From PALSA-1444 sp964291045 (GTDB lineage Bacteria > Chlamydiota > Chlamydiia > Chlamydiales > Rhabdochlamydiaceae): a stretch of 64,000 nucleotides of DNA. Positions 54,729 through 61,801 of this stretch are shown piece by piece. The notes beneath the pieces were generated by a model, which searched no databases, was not told the DNA's origin, and saw nothing but the letters and a program-made list of their open reading frames with translations. The translations under genes and the position numbers were made by a program. The stretch is taken from assembly GCF_964291045.1 (NCBI RefSeq), contig NZ_OZ197277.1, positions 434,001-498,000 of the forward strand, given 5' to 3'. Within the stretch, counting starts at the first letter, position 1. Every line of letters starts with the position of its first letter.

Positions 54729-55446
54729 AGTTTATCACTCCTTCTCGCTTAAAAAGTATTTTTTCCATCCAATCCATGATTCTGACTCCAAGAGGCGTAT
54801 ACAGGAAAAGAGATGTAAAGAAAAGAGCTATCGAGAAACTTCCGACCGCAATATCAGAAAACCAGTGAGCTCCTACAATTAAACGAGGAAGAATACGGAA
54901 TATAACATAGCCCCAAGCAGCAAGAGAGAGTTTTTTTGTAGCAAAAGCAGAGTAGAGAAGCCCAAAGATCAGTAAAAGCGTTGCGTGATCTCCTGGAAAG
55001 CTCACCGTTGTGGAATCTTTTAAAAGCTGCCAAGGAAGTATTTCTGTAATACGGATACAAGGAGTAAGGGTTAAAGAGGGGCTCTCTCTTGGAAAGATGG
55101 CATACGATCTAAAAAACAGCTTATTGATAAAGAAAATAATACACGCCCCTAAGACAATAGAGAAAATATAGTGCACAGTTTTTTGAGATCTTAAGTGAGG
55201 AGCTGTTTTTTGAATGCTCAGAATAAAAAAGAGGAGAAAAATTCCATCTTCTACAAAGTCCATGTATTTATGATTAACAAGAGCCCAAAAATATTGCAGT
55301 AGCCCGTACTTTAAAAAATAGGTGTTTAAGAATCTAAACACTTCTTGATCTAACGCATCCCATAATAGACGAGTTGTAGGCATCAGAAACGAGGCGTATA
55401 AGAAGAGGACAATAAAGAGGGAGAGCGTGAACTGTTTACTTTTCAT
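54703..55446 (-). CDS. PAP2-family membrane phosphatase
   Basis: A 247-residue integral membrane protein with about six membrane segments. The phosphatase motifs C2 PGDH (151-154, in SFPGDHATL) and C3 PRLIVGAHWFSD (Arg188, His194, Asp198) are intact; C1 is a loose K...R around 109-120. PAP2 enzymes remove phosphate from lipids such as undecaprenyl pyrophosphate or lipid A. Overlap with lptG upstream (four bases) and the M32 peptidase downstream suggests a link to LPS or envelope assembly; a lipid A or undecaprenyl phosphatase role is inferred, not shown. Confidence 0.88.
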   Translation of the reverse strand: MKSKQFTLSLFIVLFLYASFLMPTTRLLWDALDQEVFRFLNTYFLKYGLLQYFWALVNHKYMDFVEDGIFLLFFILSIQKTAPHLRSQKTVHYIFSIVLGACIIFFINKLFFRSYAIFPRESPSLTLTPCIRITEILPWQLLKDSTTVSFPGDHATLLLIFGLLYSAFATKKLSLAAWGYVIFRILPRLIVGAHWFSDIAVGSFSIALFFTSLFLYTPLGVRIMDWMEKILFKREGVINFETENTLS

Positions 55447-56516
55447 ACAACATCTCTTTTCAGGCGGTAAGTAGCCAAAAGTGTGAGGAGCATAAAGGGA
55501 AGAAAAAGTGCAATGGAAGGGGGAAGAAGCGCATGATCACTCATAATCGCTAAAGCATCAAGCAGCATATAAAAGGCAAATAACGTAAATAAAGCAAGAG
55601 AGTAAAGGGAAAATAGAGACCTATGCCTTGAAAAAATGAGGCAATAAGGAGCTACAAGAGCCACTGCTAAAGGGGAGAGCAAGGGAATCATGAGTTTAAA
55701 AGAAAAAAGGGTTTTAATTTTGATTTTTTCATAGGAAGTCACAGTCACATCTTGGATGAGGTGATACAGTTTTGATACGCTTTGATAATCTAGATCCAGT
55801 AAATCGTTATGCATCATTGCAGGGTGCCATTTTAACCCATGTAAAATGATGAGAGGGTAAGACTCTTTTTTCTCAAGGACCCCTTCTCTATTACGGACAA
55901 GATGATCTGCATAATAGGCAACAGGATTGAGAGGATCTTCATTTAAATATTTGATCTTCCACATTTCATCACTTCCTTTGATCCATAACACATCAAAAAA
56001 TTGCTGCTTTTGAGGAAGGTAAGATTGATAAATCAGCTTAGATCCTCCTGGAAGAGGAACTGTATGAAGAGATTTGTGCTCAGCTGTGAGAGAAGAAGTG
56101 CGGGGTGTGTAGAGCTGAATGGCATCAATCTGTTTTAAAGCAGAAGGGAGAAAATACTCAAAATTGATCCAGAGAAAAGACGAGCAAAGAAGAGCTAAAA
56201 TAAAAAACGGTTTCAGTAACGCTCTACTTGAGAGACCAGCTAGTTGTAAGACCGTCCACTCATTGCGGCTATTTAAGGATGTGAGGACATGAATCACAGA
56301 GAGTAAAAGCGAGAGGGGAACCACAAACTCAGCGCGTTTTAAAAATTGATTAATGTAATAAAGAGCGATGTCTTTAGTTCCAAAGGGACTATTTTTTAAA
56401 AAGCTATTAATACGGGTTGCATACTCAATCAAAGAGTAGAGGAGAAAAGAGCAGAGAAGAAAAAAAAGAAACGTTTTAAAGAGTTCTTTAAAAAGATACG
56501 TTTTCCACAGCTTCAT
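55443..56516 (-). CDS. lptG: LPS export permease, YjgP/YjgQ family (LptG-like)
   Basis: A 357-residue inner-membrane subunit of the LptB2FG transporter that moves LPS to the outer membrane. The family layout is present: three N-terminal membrane segments (residues about 10-30, 60-75, 95-115), a periplasmic domain of about 150 residues, and three C-terminal segments (about 275-350). NEWTVLQLAGLSSRALLKPF is the coupling-helix region typical of YjgP/YjgQ. It overlaps the partner permease by four bases. LptG rather than LptF is assumed from the usual lptF-lptG order. Confidence 0.85.
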   Translation of the reverse strand: MKLWKTYLFKELFKTFLFFLLCSFLLYSLIEYATRINSFLKNSPFGTKDIALYYINQFLKRAEFVVPLSLLLSVIHVLTSLNSRNEWTVLQLAGLSSRALLKPFFILALLCSSFLWINFEYFLPSALKQIDAIQLYTPRTSSLTAEHKSLHTVPLPGGSKLIYQSYLPQKQQFFDVLWIKGSDEMWKIKYLNEDPLNPVAYYADHLVRNREGVLEKKESYPLIILHGLKWHPAMMHNDLLDLDYQSVSKLYHLIQDVTVTSYEKIKIKTLFSFKLMIPLLSPLAVALVAPYCLIFSRHRSLFSLYSLALFTLFAFYMLLDALAIMSDHALLPPSIALFLPFMLLTLLATYRLKRDVV

Positions 56517-57604
56517 GTTTCACCTTGAGAAATACGGGTTAAGCTTCTCAGAGAAAAAACAACAAGAAGTGAGAGGGGGATGACATAACAAAGCCATGTG
56601 GCAAGAGGCATATTTTTAAGATTTTTTGCAGAGGTAAATGCAGATAAATTAAAAATGACAAGCAAAATAGTCCACATGAGCCCTTTTTGAGAAGGGACTC
56701 TACCTACCTGCATGCCAAATGCTGCCCCTAGAAGAGAAAAAGCTACCGGGGTTAGAGCAAGAGCACATCTTCGCACAAGTTCAAGGGTGTAGGGGTTTGT
56801 CCAGGGATGATCCTCTTCAAGAGATATTCCAATAAGAAGGGTTTTAAGGGGGAGATATTCCGGTTTATGAGACCACTCTTGATCTTGAAATAGATGCGAT
56901 AAAGCGTTAGCTTTTGTCGTCATCTTGGCCTCATTTTCAATCACAAGGTGATCAAACCCCTCTACTTTTGAGCTAGGAGCTGAAGAGATAATAGAGATAC
57001 GCTCACCGATCAATTGATCTTTACTGAGCTGAAGTTTTTTGGCCGTCATCACGCTCAGCCGTTTAGAAGAGGGGTGAGTAAACACAAAGAGAACATCTTT
57101 CCCCTCTTTTCCTCCTCGCATCAATCCCACATCCATGTAGGCGTTTGAGAGCTTGGTCTCTGTCATTTTATTCAAAATAGCAAACGGATTACTCGATGTG
57201 ACATGATAGGTAAGCTGTTTTGACCATAAACGAGATCTTGGTCCAATTTCTCCTACAACAATAAAACTTACAAGAGAGAGAAAAGAGGCTCCAAGTAAAA
57301 TGGGAGCAAGAAGCTGACGGAGGCTAAATCCACAAGCTCTTAAAGCATGAAGCTCATGATAGTCGCTTAGCTTTTGGAAAAGAAGTGTTGCAGCAATCAC
57401 AGAGGCAATAGGAATAATCAGAGGGAGAATATAGGGGAGTTGATACAGCCCAAAGAGCGTGATGGACCAAGGATCAGAACTCATCGCTGCAAACTCTGCA
57501 ATATCTTTAAACCGCATGACAAAGACAGCCGCAATGAAGCTAACTAGGGAGAGGCAAAAAGCTTGGAAGTAATTTTTCAGTAAAAATCGCCATAAAATGG
57601 GCAT
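56513..57604 (-). CDS. lptF: LPS export permease, YjgP/YjgQ family (LptF-like)
   Basis: A 363-residue partner of the downstream LptG-like protein, with the same layout: N-terminal segments (about 10-30, 45-75, 98-120), periplasmic domain, C-terminal segments (about 270-360). The coupling region YHELHALRACGFSLRQLL corresponds to that of the neighbour. It is the first gene of the overlapping lptF-lptG-PAP2-M32 operon. LptB, A, C and D are not in the window. The F/G split is by position only. Confidence 0.85.
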   Translation of the reverse strand: MPILWRFLLKNYFQAFCLSLVSFIAAVFVMRFKDIAEFAAMSSDPWSITLFGLYQLPYILPLIIPIASVIAATLLFQKLSDYHELHALRACGFSLRQLLAPILLGASFLSLVSFIVVGEIGPRSRLWSKQLTYHVTSSNPFAILNKMTETKLSNAYMDVGLMRGGKEGKDVLFVFTHPSSKRLSVMTAKKLQLSKDQLIGERISIISSAPSSKVEGFDHLVIENEAKMTTKANALSHLFQDQEWSHKPEYLPLKTLLIGISLEEDHPWTNPYTLELVRRCALALTPVAFSLLGAAFGMQVGRVPSQKGLMWTILLVIFNLSAFTSAKNLKNMPLATWLCYVIPLSLLVVFSLRSLTRISQGET

Positions 57605-57707
57605 AGAAGGTGATTTTATCGTAATGAAAGGGTATTACGCTATCTTTAAAATGGATTTTTTCCTCATTTAGAGAGGTTAAAGATCTCCGCTTTAAAAGCT
57701 GGACTTT

Positions 57708-57744
57708 TGAGATAGAGGCTCTCTCTTTAAAACAGCCTCTCTCA
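57708..57744 (-). terminator. Hairpin after the large TPR-variant gene
   Basis: tgagatagaggct and agcctctctca pair with a two-base bulge about 10 bases beyond the stop at 57754 on the minus strand. There is no long T-run, so it is a weak terminator or an mRNA 3'-end stabiliser. Confidence 0.45.
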
Positions 57745-57753
57745 ATTGTGATA

Positions 57754-60558
57754 TCAAGACTTTAAGGAAACTCTTTTGACATAAGAGATGAAATTTTTTA
57801 AATCCATGACGCGGTGAGAGTCAAGTTCAAAGGCCCGGATAAAGAGATCTCCTCTTGAAAGAAGGGTTTTCTCATCAAAAAGAGCAATACCTTCTTTATC
57901 CCCCATTAAAAGGGCAGCTAAATGATACGCCTCAGCCTTGTATATGCCTAACTGAATAGATCTCATCAAGAGTTGTTTAGAGGATAAAATTACACCATTT
58001 AAAAGCTGAATAGTCTCTATCTTTTGATTAAAGAGCTCTTTGCCTAAAAGGAAGTAAGGTAAACTATATTCCGGGTTAATAGCGATAGCTTTTAAATAAA
58101 GGGATTCTTTTGATGGATAATTTTTTTCATGAATCATTAAGGGATCTTGAAAGCTTGTTGCAAGAGCTACATAAGCTTCTTCACAGGCAGGTAAATAGTT
58201 TAATAACTCCAGTAAAAACTGTTGTTTTTTTGCAAAGTACAGATCTTCATTGATATCCCTATCTTCTAGATCTTTGGATGTATACGGACTGTTTAAAGAT
58301 TTATGATGCTCTTTAATGGAAGTAGTTATTTTTTTATTTGTAAGGTTTTTATAGCTTTCTAAACACTCTTCAAAAATCAAGAGATATTTGTAACTTAATT
58401 TTTTGAAGGTGTCTTGAGAAAGAATGCGAGCTAAGGTGATATAAGATTCCCAATGCTCTTGCCAATTCGTATAAGCATATTTTAAGGCATTAGAGATTAG
58501 CTCCTCTTGTTTTAAGTAATCATAAGGATAAAGAGATTCTGCTTGCCTTAAGAAAAAAGCACTATCTTCATGATGACTAACTTTTGCATAACAGGTTCTT
58601 TTGTCATAAAGTTGATCATTGAGTAGGACACGTTCCTCAGGATGAAGGGCATCCCCAATTTTTATTAAAAGAGACTGAAGGGGGCTTTTTTGGTAGGCAT
58701 ACACATAAGCCATTAATGGGGTGAATTTCACGCCATCTTGCAATGAGATAGGCTTTATCGAAGAGAGGTAGTGACCCACTTCTTGATCTCCTCTTCGTTT
58801 TAAATAAGATGAGGGAAGATAAGAAAGTGCATGGTGATAGATGTCTTTTGTAGAAAGGACCTTATGACTTTTTAATGCGATAGAAGTGCCTTCCTTTAAG
58901 AGCACCTCTCTCATCGTTAGGTCTTCAGTTGTAATTTTTGTATTAAGATTATTAAGGATAGATACTGTTTTACGGTGGAGTAAAGAACCCATAGAAAAAA
59001 AGGCAGGGGCAAATTGCGCGCTAAAAGCGCGGAATGGGTCTAAATCAATGGCCTTTCTAAAAAGAGATTCCATAAAGGTGTTTTTTGGGTTTGTTCTAAG
59101 CTCTTCTATCTTCCCTGAATAAGGTGTGTTATGTTTTATAACCGTGATTAAATCGAAATAGTTTTCTATATTTTGGGGATTCTCCTCAATTTCCTGGATG
59201 TAAATTTGTTTTAAAGATTCCTTAGCGTCTTCCACAAAGGGATGGGTTAAATCTTCACCGATTGCTTTTAAAAAGAGTTCTTTTTTTGTAAAAAACTCTC
59301 CATTTAAAAATTGGATTTTTTCAGTTTTTTTGAGAAGTTTAGCCAGTAGGCAATAAGCATCTGTATTTTCAGGGTCAAGGTCAAGTACTTTCAAATAAAA
59401 ATCTCTAACTGTACATGACTTCCCATTTAAGAGCTGTAGGGTTTCATCTTCTCTCAATAGAGTTGCAAGGTAGTAGTAAGCATCTTTACATTGAGGATCG
59501 AGGTCAATGACTTTCAGATAAAGGTCAATAGCTGTGTATAGTTCATTATTTAAAAATTGTATAGATTCCTCTTGCTCAAGAAGCGTAGCAAGGTTAAAAT
59601 ACGCATTGCAATATTCAGGATCAAGGTTAATAACCTGAACATATAGCTCTTTACTTGTATACATTTTCCCATTTAAGAGCTCTATGCTTTCATCGTCTTC
59701 AAACAGCATTGCAAGGTAATAGTAAGCATTTTTATATTGAGAATCGAGATCAATGGCTTTTAGGCAAAGGTCTATAGCTGTGCATCGTTCATGATTTAAA
59801 AGTTGTATTCTTTCTCCTTTTTTAAGAAGAAGCGCAAGGCTATAGTAAGAATCTTTATCTTTTGGATTGAGATCAATCAACTTAATATAAAGAGTTCTCT
59901 TTGTATAAATTTCTCCATTTAAGAGCTGTATAGTTTCATTTTTCTCCATAAGAGATGCAAGATTATAGTAAGAATGTTCATCTTTCGAATTGAGGCCAAT
60001 CGCCTTAATATAAAGAGCTCTCTCTGTATAAATTTCTCCATTTAAGAGCTGTATAGTTTCATTTTCCCCAATAAGATCTGTAAGACACCCGTAAAAATAT
60101 CCCTGGTTAGGATCGAGATCGATTGCTTTAATATAAAGCGCTCTCTTTGTATAAGTCTCCCCATTTAAAAGCTTGATCATTTCATTATCTTTCAAGCATC
60201 TAGCAAGCTTGCTATAGGCATTAGCATCTCTAGGATCTAGATGAATAGCATGAATAGATATGATCATGCATTTTTTATATGCCTCAGATTTACTTCCTAA
60301 AAGAGCTCGGTTGGGATCCACATGATTTTGATCTACTCTTAAAATAGCCTCAGCTATTTGTTCTATTTTTAAAGATTGATCTAGCTGAGGCAGGGGCGCC
60401 TCTTTTTGATCAGAAGAAAACGCCTCTACTCGAAGCTGTTTAGAGGGCCTTTCATGACTCAGTGTTTCTAAAGAAGAGGATAAATTGTCTTCCTGGTGAG
60501 GAGTTATTAGAGCTTGTTGAGATGGAGCTTCTATAGAAGAGTAGGGTCTAATCGTCAT
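57754..60558 (-). CDS. Large TPR-variant repeat protein, MTIRP family
   Basis: A 934-residue protein starting MTIRPYSSIEAPS. Residues 1 to about 105 are a polar N-terminal region. About nine clear repeats of 40-41 residues follow (about 106-440), consensus AYYYLA.LL..DE..QLLNGE.YT...LYLKAIDLDP. The middle part (about 440-790) is more diverged and helical, and then a few more typical repeats (about 790-910) occur. No U-box, catalytic motif, signal peptide or membrane segment is seen. It lies between lptF and tilS, genes that are close neighbours in Chlamydia, so it looks like an insertion into a conserved block (recollection of gene order, not checked). Function unknown; probably a protein-binding scaffold or effector. 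Confidence 0.78.
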   Translation of the reverse strand: MTIRPYSSIEAPSQQALITPHQEDNLSSSLETLSHERPSKQLRVEAFSSDQKEAPLPQLDQSLKIEQIAEAILRVDQNHVDPNRALLGSKSEAYKKCMIISIHAIHLDPRDANAYSKLARCLKDNEMIKLLNGETYTKRALYIKAIDLDPNQGYFYGCLTDLIGENETIQLLNGEIYTERALYIKAIGLNSKDEHSYYNLASLMEKNETIQLLNGEIYTKRTLYIKLIDLNPKDKDSYYSLALLLKKGERIQLLNHERCTAIDLCLKAIDLDSQYKNAYYYLAMLFEDDESIELLNGKMYTSKELYVQVINLDPEYCNAYFNLATLLEQEESIQFLNNELYTAIDLYLKVIDLDPQCKDAYYYLATLLREDETLQLLNGKSCTVRDFYLKVLDLDPENTDAYCLLAKLLKKTEKIQFLNGEFFTKKELFLKAIGEDLTHPFVEDAKESLKQIYIQEIEENPQNIENYFDLITVIKHNTPYSGKIEELRTNPKNTFMESLFRKAIDLDPFRAFSAQFAPAFFSMGSLLHRKTVSILNNLNTKITTEDLTMREVLLKEGTSIALKSHKVLSTKDIYHHALSYLPSSYLKRRGDQEVGHYLSSIKPISLQDGVKFTPLMAYVYAYQKSPLQSLLIKIGDALHPEERVLLNDQLYDKRTCYAKVSHHEDSAFFLRQAESLYPYDYLKQEELISNALKYAYTNWQEHWESYITLARILSQDTFKKLSYKYLLIFEECLESYKNLTNKKITTSIKEHHKSLNSPYTSKDLEDRDINEDLYFAKKQQFLLELLNYLPACEEAYVALATSFQDPLMIHEKNYPSKESLYLKAIAINPEYSLPYFLLGKELFNQKIETIQLLNGVILSSKQLLMRSIQLGIYKAEAYHLAALLMGDKEGIALFDEKTLLSRGDLFIRAFELDSHRVMDLKNFISYVKRVSLKS

Positions 60559-60749
60559 GATTTACCGTCCATTGTATTTTCTTAAGGTGAATTAATATTT
60601 ATTTTGCCGTAGTTTAGAAGTAATACCCATTTTCAGCAATATATGAGGTTCATTTTTTTAAGGTTTAGTTAACACAATGATGATACACTTGAAAGCTTCA
60701 AGGATACAATGAAGATATGCATTTAACCCTGGTTCTTTAAGAGAAGTTC

Positions 60750-61724
60750 ATGACACGTTCACTTTCTCAGTTCATTAAAAAATTCTTAAGAGAAAACTTA
60801 AAAAGCTCTCAGCCTGTCATTGTGGCCTATTCTGGAGGGGCAGATTCTAAGGCTCTTTTATATCTTCTTAAAGCGTGTATGAAGCATTTTCCCTTAAACC
60901 TGCATGTCGTTCATGTGGATCACGGATGGAGGGAGGAGAGTCATCAAGAATTGCTTCTTATTGAAAAAGAAATAAAGGAACTTGGACTTCCCTTTTATGG
61001 CTATGTGATCCAAGATCCTCTAAAAAAAGAGCATGCGGCAAGAGAGCATAGGTACGCTTTATTTAAAGAGCTTTTTAGGACTCTTGACGCACAAGCAGTC
61101 ATACTGGGGCATCATCAAGATGATCAAGTGGAAACCGTGCTTAAGAGGGTGTTAGAAGGCGCTTCTCTTTATAGATGTAGCGGGATGACAGCTATTTCTT
61201 TATGGAATGAAATGCCGTTATGGAGACCGCTTCTAACAGTGAGGAAAGATCAGCTAAGAAGCTGGCTACAAAAGCAAGATAAATCTTTTATTGAAGATCA
61301 AACAAACCTCAGCCCTCTTTATCTTAGAGGAAGGCTAAGGACAGCACTTTTACCACAGTTAGAATCGGTATTTGGGAAATCCATTAGAGATAACTTATGC
61401 CGTTTAGGGAAAAGATCTGATAAATTAAAGCAAGATCTTGCCAAGAGATCTTCTTCTCTTTTTGAAATGATTGAAGAAGAATCAACAATTCGATTATCCT
61501 CTCTAAGAGAGCTAGATGAAATTGTGCTAGAATACTTCCTTAAGACATGGACGGAAAAGCACGGTATGCAACTATCTGCAAGTCAGCTAGAGGCATTAGT
61601 CCGTATTATTCAAACGAAAAAATCCATAGCTTCTATTAAGACAGGCACAGGCTGCATTACAATTGGTAAAGGAAGGCTTGCATTAAAAAAACTAGATCGT
61701 TATCTAGATGGTAAGGGGACATAA
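60750..61724 (+). CDS. tilS: tRNA(Ile)-lysidine synthase
   Basis: A 324-residue PP-loop ATPase that converts C34 of tRNA-Ile(CAU) to lysidine, so that it reads AUA. The nucleotide-binding SGGADS is at 28-33, followed by HVVHVDHGWR and the GHHQDDQVETVLKRVLEG helix, all typical of TilS. The C-terminal domain is short, as in compact TilS proteins. It is followed about 75 bases later by ftsH, the usual tilS-ftsH pairing. Confidence 0.94.
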   Translation: MTRSLSQFIKKFLRENLKSSQPVIVAYSGGADSKALLYLLKACMKHFPLNLHVVHVDHGWREESHQELLLIEKEIKELGLPFYGYVIQDPLKKEHAAREHRYALFKELFRTLDAQAVILGHHQDDQVETVLKRVLEGASLYRCSGMTAISLWNEMPLWRPLLTVRKDQLRSWLQKQDKSFIEDQTNLSPLYLRGRLRTALLPQLESVFGKSIRDNLCRLGKRSDKLKQDLAKRSSSLFEMIEEESTIRLSSLRELDEIVLEYFLKTWTEKHGMQLSASQLEALVRIIQTKKSIASIKTGTGCITIGKGRLALKKLDRYLDGKGT

Positions 61725-61801
61725 GGCTCCTTAAATACGGGATTATTGGTTAGAGATATTCCTAAGGTTCACTTAATTTTAAGAGCGTCAGGTTAAATCA
61801 C

